Numbered from the stretch's first letter, positions 1 through 8,036 are shown. The stretch: DNA of 47,193 nt from Thaumasiovibrio sp043421945 (GCA_043421945.1 JBHOGO010000028.1:1-47193); one strand, 5' to 3'. Program-made: numbers and translations. The notes: generated from the letters alone by a model not told the origin.

Positions 1-11
1 GCGGTGAAAAA

Positions 12-40
12 AAGGCCTAACCGCTATGCGGTTAGGCCTT
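12..40 (-). terminator. Perfect 13-bp hairpin, probable terminator
   Basis: Arms 12-24 and 28-40 are perfect inverted repeats with a 3-base loop. The A-run at 7-13 gives a U-run after the hairpin only for leftward transcripts, so it looks like a terminator for leftward transcription or a bidirectional one. The nearest leftward gene in the window ends at 1035 and has its own terminator, so what it would stop is unclear. The arm sequence TTAGGCCTT occurs again at 75-83. Confidence 0.5.
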
Positions 41-74
41 CTCGGAAGCGATAAGTCAGCTTAACTGACAAGCA

Positions 75-99
75 TTAGGCCTTGCGCTGGCTTTTTTTT
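75..99 (+). terminator. Weak hairpin with T-run, probable terminator of an upstream gene
   Basis: A five-pair stem (77-81 with 89-93, one G-T pair) is followed directly by a T-run ending at 99, which fits a rightward terminator for a gene left of the window. Another small hairpin, GTCAG/CTGAC, lies at 55-69. I see no gene in 1-208; the reading frame opening at 82 starts inside this structure and looks accidental. Confidence 0.45.
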
Positions 100-208
100 A
101 CTTCGATGAAACAACACAGTCTCGGACTAACTGCTACACTTTGGACAATTAAACTCTTGATTGGTATTTACAAACGCTTAAAGAGGTCGCGTTATCAATA
201 TACTTTCC

Positions 209-931
209 GTGCGGCAGTGCACTCTCATTTTATACCTATTCGCGCTGATGAATCCCGCCTTTTCAAAGCAGCTCACCTTCTCTACGCTTAAAGACTTTAC
301 GTTATCGACAGCGTGCTCTAGCGTACTGCTAGAAGCTTACAGCACACTCGGCATTGATATTGAAATTCAACACTACCCCCCTAAAAGATCGATTTTATAC
401 TCAAATTCAGGAAAAACGGATGGGGAAGTCATGCGAATTATTGGCATTGAAGATCGCTTCCCAAACTTAAAGCGGGTACAAATACCTATCTGCGCGCTAG
501 AGAGTAAAGCCTACACGACACAGCTATCGACAGATTTAGCAGACTGGCAAAGCCTTACTGATTACCGCATAGGCATTGTGAGAGGCCACCTTTACGCATC
601 GAATGCAACAAAAGGCATGAATGTCACTGAAGTCGATAACGATCTGACTTTATTCAAAATGCTTGAACTGGGACGTATAGATGTGGCGATTTCCATCACT
701 TACGATGCAATCAAAGCGATTCACCATCACCAAATTGAAGGTGTCACTGGTCATAAGCCATCGATTCATTACGCAGAGCTCTATCACTACGTGCATGTGA
801 GCCACCAAGACCTTATCCCACAACTTGAATCGACACTTTTCAAAATGCATAAAGAGGGACGGATCGAAGAAATCTCAAAGCATTTCGAAAACAGCCTCAC
901 CTTACGTGATAACAACACGGCGAAGCGGTAG
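209..931 (+). CDS. Periplasmic solute-binding-like protein (SBP_bac_3 type)
   Basis: A 240-residue protein with an N-terminal hydrophobic stretch (about residues 5-18) and a likely signal-peptidase site after AFS, so it is probably secreted to the periplasm. The mature part resembles family-3 extracellular solute-binding proteins of the small stand-alone Vibrio type: an early STLKDF strand, a central IGIVRGHLYA segment, and a C-terminal helix ending in KHFENSL. No transporter genes lie beside it, so it may be a sensor-type or orphan binding protein; the ligand is unknown. The start is uncertain. GTG at 209 has no Shine-Dalgarno sequence, an AGAGG at 182-186 is spaced for an ATC codon at 194, and an ATG at 248 would cut the signal peptide. 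The frame is closed upstream by a stop at 179-181. Confidence 0.6.
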   Translation: MRQCTLILYLFALMNPAFSKQLTFSTLKDFTLSTACSSVLLEAYSTLGIDIEIQHYPPKRSILYSNSGKTDGEVMRIIGIEDRFPNLKRVQIPICALESKAYTTQLSTDLADWQSLTDYRIGIVRGHLYASNATKGMNVTEVDNDLTLFKMLELGRIDVAISITYDAIKAIHHHQIEGVTGHKPSIHYAELYHYVHVSHQDLIPQLESTLFKMHKEGRIEEISKHFENSLTLRDNNTAKR

Positions 932-937
932 CGTACG

Positions 938-978
938 AAAAAACACAAAGACCAACGATTGCTCGTTAGTCTTTGTGT
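938..978 (-). terminator. Terminator of the feo operon
   Basis: A long hairpin has arms 943-952 and 969-978 (10 perfect pairs), extended by AACGA/TCGTT. For leftward transcripts it is followed by a U-run (A938-A942 on the plus strand). It lies 56 bases past the feoC stop and faces the solute-binding gene, so it can end transcription from both sides. Confidence 0.8.
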
Positions 979-1034
979 CGTGGTTTGAATCCAAGCTCAA
1001 CAGAGTGAAAGAATATTTCACATACTATTTGAGC

Positions 1035-1268
1035 TCATCCAAACTGAGTCAATGGAATTTCATTCTCGCTAAGCCATCGATAAATGACTCTTTTGGCTAG
1101 CTGAGGGGTTGAACCTCCAACGATTTGTCTCTTAATTTTGCCTTTTTTTAACCAAAACTCGAGCATCGCATCAACGCCATCTTCACTGAGGTCAAACTGT
1201 CGCATAAGCTCACACCGATCAACGCGTCCAGACTGTTTTAAATACTCACTCATTGCCTTTAAAATCAT
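1035..1268 (-). CDS. feoC: FeoC-like winged-helix protein
   Basis: A 77-residue protein forming the last gene of feoABC. It has the small winged-helix fold typical of FeoC: a YLKQSGRVDRCELMRQF helical region, then the recognition helix and a wing near residues 45-55. In enterobacteria FeoC binds a [4Fe-4S] cluster through a cysteine-rich wing; here only one cysteine (C19) is present, so cluster binding of that kind is not supported. In Vibrio, FeoC is known as a component of the FeoABC membrane complex, and that role fits better than DNA binding. The start ATG overlaps the feoB stop as ATGA, which implies translational coupling. Confidence 0.85.
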   Translation of the reverse strand: MILKAMSEYLKQSGRVDRCELMRQFDLSEDGVDAMLEFWLKKGKIKRQIVGGSTPQLAKRVIYRWLSENEIPLTQFG

Positions 1269-3538
1269 ACCGTCACCAGTAAGGCATCAGCTTGACGCTT
1301 CCCTGCGCGTTTCATTAACAGGAGTACAACAGCGTTCAAGCCAATAAACAAACCTATCCAAAATAGGCTCTGAGCGGGGTGATGGCTAAAGGTGGAAACC
1401 TGATACGACCAAGTCGCAGCACTATAGGCAATCAATAAAGTCCACCCGCTAACAAACATCGCAAACGGTCGACCAAACTCTCGAACATATGCTCCCATTG
1501 CCGCCGCACAAGGCGTGTAAAGTAAAATGAAGAGCAAATATGCAAACGCACTCGCCCCTGAGAACTTCACCGTTAAGCTATTAAAGACCGACGTATCAAC
1601 CTCTTGCTCTTCAGCCACTTCCTCTAAGTCAGTCAGATCACCGACATCAATTCCGAGCGGATCACTAAAGCTCAACCCAGATAAGTTCTCACCGATACTT
1701 GCAACGGCTTCTGCTAAACTCGCTTTAAGGTCAAAATCATCTTCCTCTCCCTCTTCAGTAGAATAGAGGCTATTTAACGTACCCACGACGGCTTCTTTGG
1801 CAAAAATCCCCGTAATAATCCCAACCGTGGCTGGCCAATTATCGCCCTTAATACCAATGGGTGATAGAACAGGAGTAACCACTTGAGCGGCATGAGACAA
1901 TACCGAATTCTCGCTGTCTTCATTACCAAACGAGCCATCCGTACCTAAAGAGTTTAAAAAGCTCAAAACGGCAACAACCAATACGATCGTTTTACCCGCA
2001 CCAAGCACAAAACGCTTCAGCTTTTGCCATGTTTTCAACAGCACATTCCTAACAGTTGGAAACTCATAATCCGGCAACTCCATCACGAAGCTATCACTGT
2101 TACCGGGATAAAGTGTTTTTCTCAGCACAAGCCCTGTTAAAACGGCAGCAAAAATACCGACAAGATAAAGTAAGAAGACGAGGTTTTGTCCACTGTTGGG
2201 GAAAAAAGCTGCAGCAAAAAGTGCATAGACGGGCAGTCGCGCACCACAAGACATAAATGGTGACATTGCAGCGGCAATCTTGCGCTCACGCTCTTGATCC
2301 AGTGTTCTCGTCGCCATCACGGCAGGTACAGTACAACCGAATCCGAGTACCATAGGGACAAATGCTTTACCCGGCAACCCGACTTTTTGCATGAGCTTAT
2401 CAAGAACAAAAGCAGCTCGCGCAATATAGCCTGAGCTTTCCATCACAGACAATGCAAGATATAAGCACGCAATAACAGGGATAAAGGTCGCGACCGTCTG
2501 TATGCCCGCACCAAAACCATCGGCAAGCACTGTCACAAGCCACGCAGGAAGCATGTCATCAAAAAGGTGGTGGATGCTATCAACAAACAGTGCGCCGAAG
2601 GCAATATCAAAGAAGTCAATGAAGGCACTACCAATGTTAATCGCGAACATAAACATCAGGTACATCATCAACAAGAAAATCGGTAAGCCTAACACTCGAT
2701 GAAGCATCAGTTGATCAAGTCTTTCAGAGTTTTTCTTGCTCAGCTTCCCTGCTTCACTGCGAACCTGCTGACACAGTCCATGGATATAGGTAAAACGTGC
2801 ATCGGCTATTTCTAGTTCTGCATCGATGCTGCCAGACATGGCTTTTTGGGTTGCGTGCACAGCGGTAAGCTGATCATCACCCAACAAATTGAGCACCAAT
2901 GTATCCTCTTCAATAGCACGAATAGCAATAGCTCGTGAAGGGTATGGCAAGTCACTTAACACTGGGCTTAACGTCTCAATACCGTCGTTTAATACTTCGC
3001 CATAATCAATATCCAAAGGTTGAAGGTTAATACCTTCGACTAAATATTGATGAATATCTGCTTTAAGTGACTCAACAGCCTTAAGATCATTTGCTGATAG
3101 CGATAATACTGGGCACTGTAAAAGGCGAGATAAAGATGCAGTATTAATCTCTCGACGTTGGCGCGTTAATGCGTCCATTTTATTCAGCACAACGATCATT
3201 GGGCGCCCCAGCTCACGAAGCTGAAGTGTCGTGTACAAGCTGCGCTCTAAAGACGTCGCATCGATGACGTTAATAATCACATCGGCTTGTGCATCTAACA
3301 CCGCACGCGCTGCAATCATTTCATCAAGGCTGTTCGATTCACTGCTGCTATCAAGGTGATAAATCCCCGGCAAATCCGTTAATAAAAACTGATCACCGTG
3401 ACACTCATACTGACCTGTTTTCTTCTCAACAGTCACACCAGCCCAGTTTCCCACATGCTGCTTTGCACCGGTTAAACTATTAAAAAGTGTCGTCTTACCG
3501 CAGTTAGGGTTCCCCACCGTCAATATTTGATAACTCAT
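1265..3538 (-). CDS. feoB: Ferrous iron transporter FeoB
   Basis: FeoB imports Fe(II) across the inner membrane. This 757-residue protein has the full layout. The N-terminal G domain has a P-loop GNPNCGKTT at 9-17, a G3 motif DLPG starting at D55, and NKMD near residue 118. A linker follows, then about ten membrane segments with two Gate regions, including the typical GFGCTVPA segment and a later KEAVVG motif. An acidic cytoplasmic insert lies in the C-terminal half (around EEGEEDDFDL). Length matches gammaproteobacterial FeoB. It overlaps feoA upstream and feoC downstream by four bases each (ATGA), a tightly coupled operon. Confidence 0.97.
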   Translation of the reverse strand: MSYQILTVGNPNCGKTTLFNSLTGAKQHVGNWAGVTVEKKTGQYECHGDQFLLTDLPGIYHLDSSSESNSLDEMIAARAVLDAQADVIINVIDATSLERSLYTTLQLRELGRPMIVVLNKMDALTRQRREINTASLSRLLQCPVLSLSANDLKAVESLKADIHQYLVEGINLQPLDIDYGEVLNDGIETLSPVLSDLPYPSRAIAIRAIEEDTLVLNLLGDDQLTAVHATQKAMSGSIDAELEIADARFTYIHGLCQQVRSEAGKLSKKNSERLDQLMLHRVLGLPIFLLMMYLMFMFAINIGSAFIDFFDIAFGALFVDSIHHLFDDMLPAWLVTVLADGFGAGIQTVATFIPVIACLYLALSVMESSGYIARAAFVLDKLMQKVGLPGKAFVPMVLGFGCTVPAVMATRTLDQERERKIAAAMSPFMSCGARLPVYALFAAAFFPNSGQNLVFLLYLVGIFAAVLTGLVLRKTLYPGNSDSFVMELPDYEFPTVRNVLLKTWQKLKRFVLGAGKTIVLVVAVLSFLNSLGTDGSFGNEDSENSVLSHAAQVVTPVLSPIGIKGDNWPATVGIITGIFAKEAVVGTLNSLYSTEEGEEDDFDLKASLAEAVASIGENLSGLSFSDPLGIDVGDLTDLEEVAEEQEVDTSVFNSLTVKFSGASAFAYLLFILLYTPCAAAMGAYVREFGRPFAMFVSGWTLLIAYSAATWSYQVSTFSHHPAQSLFWIGLFIGLNAVVLLLMKRAGKRQADALLVTV

Positions 3539-3759
3539 AGCGTCACCTCTATGGCATCGGCCAACTGCTTGCGTATCGCAAGGTTGACACCACGAACTCG
3601 AACTTGTAATGGGTCACCAAGTGGCGCTCGTCGAATGACGCTAATTTGTGTATTTGGTAGCACTCCCATCACGCTTAAACGTTTTCGGGTTGTTTTCGGC
3701 AGTTGCTCAAATTGAACAACCGTTGCCACAACGTTGCATTTAAGTTCCGTTAGTTTCAT
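3535..3759 (-). CDS. feoA: FeoA, SH3-like partner of FeoB
   Basis: A small cytoplasmic protein of 74 residues with the FeoA SH3-like fold; the segment LSVMGVLPNTQISVIRRAP matches the family core. FeoA binds FeoB and is needed for Fe(II) transport. It is the first gene of the operon, preceded by a GAGGG ribosome site. Its stop overlaps the feoB start (ATGA). The promoter just upstream carries Fur and FNR-type sites. Confidence 0.93.
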   Translation of the reverse strand: MKLTELKCNVVATVVQFEQLPKTTRKRLSVMGVLPNTQISVIRRAPLGDPLQVRVRGVNLAIRKQLADAIEVTL

Positions 3760-3769
3760 GTTCCCTCAG

Positions 3770-3788
3770 GATAATGAGAATAATTATT
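3770..3788 (-). promoter_or_regulatory. Fur box of feoABC
   Basis: The 19-mer starting GATAATGAGAATAATTATT matches the classical Fur consensus GATAATGATAATCATTATC at 16 of 19 positions. It lies 11 bases upstream of the feoA ATG and just downstream of the predicted transcription start (about 3791), so iron-loaded Fur bound here would block feo transcription. A further AT-rich stretch with partial repeats continues to about 3804. Confidence 0.8.
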
Positions 3789-3797
3789 ATTAAAATG

Positions 3798-3839
3798 ATT
3801 ATTCCATAACCCAGAACAATAGATTTTGTTTCAAATCAA
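3798..3839 (-). promoter_or_regulatory. FNR-type class II promoter of feoABC
   Basis: The sequence TTGTT-TCAA-ATCAA at 3826-3839 matches the FNR consensus TTGAT-N4-ATCAA at 9 of 10 positions. On the minus strand a -10 hexamer AATAAT occupies 3803-3798. A start at about 3791 puts the FNR site centre at -41.5, the class II activation position. This agrees with the known anaerobic induction of feo in E. coli; for this organism it is inference. Confidence 0.6.
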
Positions 3840-3901
3840 AAACAGCGGACAATATTAACTTGCATACTTGAAATATGTAACGAAGAAAAACGACCAGACA
3901 C

Positions 3902-3928
3902 AAAAAAGCCACTCGTTTGAGTGGCTTT
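3902..3928 (-). terminator. Terminator of asd
   Basis: Ten-pair perfect hairpin AAAGCCACTC/GAGTGGCTTT with a GTTT loop, followed in the leftward direction by a U-run. It lies 40 bases past the asd stop. Confidence 0.85.
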
Positions 3929-3968
3929 GATCAATTTTGCTCAGGTAGAGTAAAAGCGAAATGAATAA

Positions 3969-5084
3969 CTACGCTTTTTCGCTCAAAATAATACGCAATG
4001 TACGTCTTAGAGGTTCAGCGGCACCCCATAGAAGTTGATCACCGACGGTAAAGGCATTGAGGAAATCATCACCCATCGCCAGTTTACGTAAACGACCAAC
4101 AGGTACTGACAATGTTCCCGTCACTTTCGCTGGCGTTAACTCTTGTGCCGTAATATCACGCTCGTTAGGGATCACTTTCACCCAGTCGTTATCTTGTGCG
4201 ATGATATCTTCGATTTCATCAAGCGGCACAGCTTGTTTCAGTTTCAACGTCAATGCCTGTGAGTGGCAGCGCATTGCACCGATACGAACACAAGTACCAT
4301 CAATAGGGATAGGACTATTCTGAAGGCCTAGAATCTTGTTCGTTTCAACGCCACCTTTCCACTCTTCTTTACTCTGACCGTTCTCACGTTTCACATCAAT
4401 CCATGGAATCAACGAGCCAGCGAGAGGTACACCAAACTCATTGGCAGGGAAATCTGATGAACGGATGGTTTCTGCAACTTTTCGGTCGATATCTAAAATA
4501 GAAGTAGCAGGATTGGCAAGTTCTGAGGTCACAGCGTCATTGATCACGCCCATTTGACCAATCAGCTCACGCATATTTTTTGCGCCTGCACCCGATGCTG
4601 CCTGATAGGTCTGTGCTGTCATCCATTCAACCATGCCGGCTTTATATAGACCACCTACCGCCATCAGCATTAAACTGACGGTGCAGTTACCACCTACATA
4701 AGTGTTAGTGCCTGCGTGAATACCCTGCTGAATTTGGTCGAAATTCACCGGGTCGAGCGTAATAATACTGTCTTCTTTTAAACGCAGTGTTGAAGCGGCA
4801 TCGATCCAATACCCCTTCCAGCCAGCAGCTCGTAAAGCAGGGTAAACTTTCTCGGTGTAGCCGCCACCTTGACATGTGATGACCGCATCGAGTTGCTTTA
4901 AGCTCTCGATGTCAAAGGCATCTTGTAATAAGCCTGCATCTTTGCCTAAGTTGGGTGCTGGAATGCCTATTTGTGAAGTAGAATAAAAGACAGGGTCAAT
5001 AACATTGAAGTCACCCTCTTCTACCATCCGCTGCATGAGTACTGAACCAACCATACCACGCCAACCAACTAAACCTACTCTCAT
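3969..5084 (-). CDS. asd: Aspartate-semialdehyde dehydrogenase
   Basis: Reduces aspartyl phosphate to aspartate semialdehyde with NADPH, the branch point to lysine, diaminopimelate, methionine and threonine. The 371-residue protein opens with MRVGLVGWRGMVGSVLMQRM, the NADP-binding start typical of the gammaproteobacterial enzyme. The catalytic cysteine is C134 in GGNCTVSL. The reading frame is open 19 codons further upstream (to 5141), but homologues start at MxVGxxGWRG. A GAGG Shine-Dalgarno site lies just before two adjacent ATGs (5087 and 5084), so the start is one of these. It is a single gene with its own terminator. Confidence 0.96.
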   Translation of the reverse strand: MRVGLVGWRGMVGSVLMQRMVEEGDFNVIDPVFYSTSQIGIPAPNLGKDAGLLQDAFDIESLKQLDAVITCQGGGYTEKVYPALRAAGWKGYWIDAASTLRLKEDSIITLDPVNFDQIQQGIHAGTNTYVGGNCTVSLMLMAVGGLYKAGMVEWMTAQTYQAASGAGAKNMRELIGQMGVINDAVTSELANPATSILDIDRKVAETIRSSDFPANEFGVPLAGSLIPWIDVKRENGQSKEEWKGGVETNKILGLQNSPIPIDGTCVRIGAMRCHSQALTLKLKQAVPLDEIEDIIAQDNDWVKVIPNERDITAQELTPAKVTGTLSVPVGRLRKLAMGDDFLNAFTVGDQLLWGAAEPLRRTLRIILSEKA

Positions 5085-5642
5085 CATCGCTACACCTCTC
5101 CCTGTAATATTTTTGACTAACAGCCATAATCGCTTTTTCATCTTGCAAACTCAAGCGATATCGCGGTGTTCAATAAGATTCCAACAGGTCAAATCGACCT
5201 TGCTCACAACATGAGAAACACCTTCATTACAAAAGCAACAAATACTATCTAATAATATCAACCGAAACATTGGCTGAATGAACACTGAATAAGCATTGAA
5301 TAAAAAGCATCCAGGAGAAGCATTTCAACCCCACAACAGTACAACCAAGCACCAACAAAAGAGCAACCTAGATGAGCCACTCACAACAAAAAGCAACAAG
5401 CGCACACAAAACCAAACACCTACAAAACACAACAAACAAATATAAAACACCATTTATTAAGTTAAAAGCAGGCTATAAAAGCAATAATTAACATTTCAGT
5501 AGCACACATTGACCCCGATCAAATTAATTTAGCCCGTAATAAGGAAAATAGAGGCCTGCTTTGGAGTTCAGGGATTGAATCATCAATGACACGATGTTAT
5601 TGCCAAACAAAACAACCCAATCTATGACCCAGAGGTTTTACT
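5085..5642. other. Divergent promoter region between asd and the yjiH-like gene
   Basis: A 558-base gap with no convincing gene. It contains a small hairpin AGGTC/GACCT at 5186-5200 in the asd leader and an A- and C-rich, G-poor tract with no G at all on the plus strand from 5403 to 5460. A nine-base inverted repeat AAAGCAGGC (5465-5473) and GCCTGCTTT (5554-5562) encloses 80 bases that include an FNR-like site. I looked for a lysine riboswitch in front of asd and did not find one. Confidence 0.6.
5509..5522 (+). promoter_or_regulatory. FNR-like site upstream of the yjiH-like gene
   Basis: TTGAC-CCCG-ATCAA matches the FNR consensus at 9 of 10 positions. A start 41.5 bases downstream (about 5557) would have only a weak -10 (GAAAAT, 5544-5549). 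The candidate is weaker than the sites before feoA and ygbA. Confidence 0.35.
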
Positions 5643-6359
5643 ATGAGTAATGCTGCAGAGAGTAAAAAAGTCACCATCGGTGCTTATATTGCTCTGGCTT
5701 TCGCCTTCGTTTTCTTCTCAGGCGCACTACAATCCAGTGAATGGTATGGTGTATTCGACTTTACGACACTAAATGGTGCTTTTGGTACCATGGCTAACTC
5801 TGTCACCACTGGTGCAGATGGCGCGATTGAAGTAACACAAACCACAATGCGTGGTGCTGGCGGTTTCGGCGCACGTGATGGCTTCCTGTTTGCAATTACA
5901 CTAGTTCCTACTGTGATGTTCGCACTGGGTGTTATTAATGTTCTTGAACATTTCGGCGCGCTAGATGCTGCACGTAAACTACTGACTCCATTGCTACGCC
6001 CTCTAATGGGTGTTCCTGGTGATACCGGCCTTGCGCTTATCGCATCACTTCAAAATACCGATGCTGGTGCATCAATGACTCGCCAACTTCAAGATGAAGG
6101 TAAGCTAACCCAACGTGAAACTGATGTCTTTGCGATGTTCCAGTTCTCTGCAGGCGCAACCATCGTAAACTTCTTCTCTTCTGGTGCTGTACTGTTCACT
6201 TTGGCATACGCAGATGGAACACCAGCCGTCACATCATCAATTGGTCTTGCTGTTATCGTTATGTTCGTCATGAAGTTTGTCGGCGCGAATATCTTCCGAT
6301 TCTGGTTACAAATGACAGATAAAAAGAAAGCAGCGAACACTCAAGAGGAAGCAGCATAA
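5643..6359 (+). CDS. YjiH-like nucleoside-recognition (GATE) domain membrane protein
   Basis: A 238-residue inner-membrane protein with about five hydrophobic segments (starting near residues 12, 82, 155, 178 and 202) and the GATE-domain pattern FxARDGFLFAITLVPTVMFALG followed by LLRPLMGVPGDTGLALIASLQ. It resembles E. coli YjiH, whose partner YjiG is the product of the next gene. Function is not established; the family is related to spore-maturation proteins SpmA/SpmB and nucleoside-transporter gates. The stop codon TAA overlaps the next ATG (TAATG), so the two are co-translated. An AGAGG ribosome site precedes the ATG. Confidence 0.75.
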   Translation: MSNAAESKKVTIGAYIALAFAFVFFSGALQSSEWYGVFDFTTLNGAFGTMANSVTTGADGAIEVTQTTMRGAGGFGARDGFLFAITLVPTVMFALGVINVLEHFGALDAARKLLTPLLRPLMGVPGDTGLALIASLQNTDAGASMTRQLQDEGKLTQRETDVFAMFQFSAGATIVNFFSSGAVLFTLAYADGTPAVTSSIGLAVIVMFVMKFVGANIFRFWLQMTDKKKAANTQEEAA

Positions 6360-6814
6360 TGGCACAACCTAAAATGGTCACTGACATCTTCGTTGAAGGT
6401 GCACGTAAAGGCTGGAACATTTCAACGTCTAGCACTATTCCAAACGTGATGATGGCCTTCATCATCATCGCGATTCTTAATCTCACTGGCGCGCTTGATG
6501 CCATGGGTGTTCTTTTTGCGCCGATCATGGGAATCTTCGGATTACCGGGTGAAGCAGCCGCGGTTCTTATCGGCGCTTGGATGTCGATGGGCGGTGCTGT
6601 GGGTGTTGTTATCTCACTATTTGACGCTGGTACACTCGATGGCAGCCACATCGCTATTCTTGCTCCTGCTATCTACCTAATGGGCTCACAAGTACAGTAC
6701 TTGGGCCGCATTTTAGGTGTTATCGGTACAGAAGGCCGCCACTTTGCGCCTATGATCATTATCTCTGTATTTAACGCCTTCATTGCTATGTTCATCATGA
6801 ACATCTTGGTATAG
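6359..6814 (+). CDS. YjiG-like GATE-domain membrane protein
   Basis: A 151-residue membrane protein matching E. coli YjiG in length and in the pattern FVEGARKGWNIS, followed by an FAPIMGIFGLPGEAAAVLIG loop that mirrors the repeat in its partner. It probably forms a heteromeric membrane complex with the preceding protein. In E. coli the yjiG-yjiH pair sits beside the isoaspartyl dipeptidase gene iadA; here an M20 peptidase follows, which suggests a link with uptake or export of a small peptide or N-acyl amino acid. That role is inference. Confidence 0.75.
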   Translation: MAQPKMVTDIFVEGARKGWNISTSSTIPNVMMAFIIIAILNLTGALDAMGVLFAPIMGIFGLPGEAAAVLIGAWMSMGGAVGVVISLFDAGTLDGSHIAILAPAIYLMGSQVQYLGRILGVIGTEGRHFAPMIIISVFNAFIAMFIMNILV

Positions 6815-6828
6815 AAACACGACCTGAT

Positions 6829-6849
6829 AGGGCGGTTCGCCGCCCTTTT
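6829..6849 (+). terminator. Terminator after the yjiG-like gene
   Basis: Seven-pair G+C-rich stem AGGGCGG/CCGCCCT with a TTCG tetraloop and a short T-run. It lies between the yjiG-like gene and the M20 peptidase gene, so the peptidase either has its own promoter or depends on read-through. Confidence 0.75.
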
Positions 6850-6914
6850 ATAAATGCTATAACACTAACTGTCTCTCTGTTAGTCCCCCCATGCATGCCT
6901 TACAAGGACTCAAA

Positions 6915-8036
6915 ATGAACTTTTCTCTACAAGACTACCTTGAAGAACTTCGCCCATTAATAGATGTAGACTGCGGCACACTAACCAAAGAAGGGTTAGA
7001 AGTCATCGCAGAGCGCATGGCCGCTAAATACGACGCGATGGGCGGATGGGATATTAAAACAATCGACTGTGGTATTGCTGGCCCTGCTCTAGAAATTCGC
7101 AACAAACCAGACGCCACTGAGATTGACGTGATGCTTGTTGGCCACATGGATACTGTTTTCCCTGTAGGTACTGTGGCTGCACGCCCAATGACGACTGATG
7201 CCGACAATGCCTACGGCCCTGGCGTTGCAGACATGAAATCAGGCTTACTTAACATCGTTTACGCGATGCGTAACCTTGATAAAGCAGTACTAGACAAAAT
7301 GTCTATCTGCATCTGTATGAACCCTGATGAAGAGATCGGTTCTTTGCACTCTCAAGACTGGCTAATTTCTGTCGCGAACACTGCTAAGCACGTATTGGTT
7401 GCTGAAGCTGCTCGAGCTGACGGCTCGCTGGTTAAAGCGCGTAAAGGCATGGCACGTTACAAAATGACCTTTAACGGCAAGGCCGCTCATGCGGGTAACG
7501 ATCCAGAAAATGGTCGTAGTGCTATCACTGAAATGGCCAACTGGATCTTAGCGATCAATGAAATGACGAATTTCGAGTCTGGCACAACACTTAATGCTGG
7601 TGTTGTTAAAGGCGGCGCTGGCGCAAATATTGTTCCTGATCTTGCTGAGCTTGTTGTCGATGTACGTTTTTGGGACAACGATGAGTACTCCCAAGTTCAT
7701 GATAAATTGACGAACATGACACCTTTCGTTGACGGTGTATCTACAACGATTGTTCGTGAAGCACATAAGCCATCAATGGTACCTTCAGAAAAAACTGAAG
7801 CACTAATGACTCTTGTTGAAGCGGCAGGTAAAGACGTTGATTTGGATATTACTTGGCAAGCGGTTGGCGGTGGCTCTGACGCTAACCTAACAGCAGTGCT
7901 AGGTGTACCCACTTTAGATGGTTTTGGTCCAGCAGGTGCGAAGATGCACGGCCCTGATGAGTACATGGTATTGAGCACTATCGAACCCCGTATTCGTCTG
8001 CTCATGCGTGTTTTGGAAAAAATTGCAGACAAATAA
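6915..8036 (+). CDS. M20-family metallopeptidase (carboxypeptidase G2/CPG2-like)
   Basis: A 373-residue zinc-dependent amidohydrolase. Metal and catalytic motifs are visible in order: GHMDTVFP (H77, D79), GPGVADMKSG (bridging D107), NPDEEIGS (catalytic E139/E140) and a C-terminal H in AGAKMHGPDEY. The insert HAGNDPENGRSA marks the dimerisation domain. The family removes C-terminal amino acids, often glutamate, from peptides or N-acyl amino acids; the substrate here is unknown. The frame opens at 6891, but AAGGA six bases before the ATG at 6915 fixes the start. It lies downstream of the YjiH/YjiG-like pair in the same direction. Confidence 0.85.
   Translation: MNFSLQDYLEELRPLIDVDCGTLTKEGLEVIAERMAAKYDAMGGWDIKTIDCGIAGPALEIRNKPDATEIDVMLVGHMDTVFPVGTVAARPMTTDADNAYGPGVADMKSGLLNIVYAMRNLDKAVLDKMSICICMNPDEEIGSLHSQDWLISVANTAKHVLVAEAARADGSLVKARKGMARYKMTFNGKAAHAGNDPENGRSAITEMANWILAINEMTNFESGTTLNAGVVKGGAGANIVPDLAELVVDVRFWDNDEYSQVHDKLTNMTPFVDGVSTTIVREAHKPSMVPSEKTEALMTLVEAAGKDVDLDITWQAVGGGSDANLTAVLGVPTLDGFGPAGAKMHGPDEYMVLSTIEPRIRLLMRVLEKIADK

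Noticed and set aside
12..40. Integron attC-like site
   Set aside because: The palindrome is perfect and short, lacks the core-site sequences and bulges of Vibrio attC repeats, and there are no cassette-like genes.
82..291. Small gene at 82
   Set aside because: It begins inside a terminator-like structure, has no ribosome site and overlaps the solute-binding gene in another frame.
5085..5141. Longer asd protein starting at 5141
   Set aside because: The extra 19 residues are absent from the family, and the ribosome site is placed for the ATGs at 5087/5084.
5085..5642. Lysine riboswitch in the asd leader
   Set aside because: I read the leftward strand for the conserved lysine-element segments and found none; only small unrelated hairpins are present.
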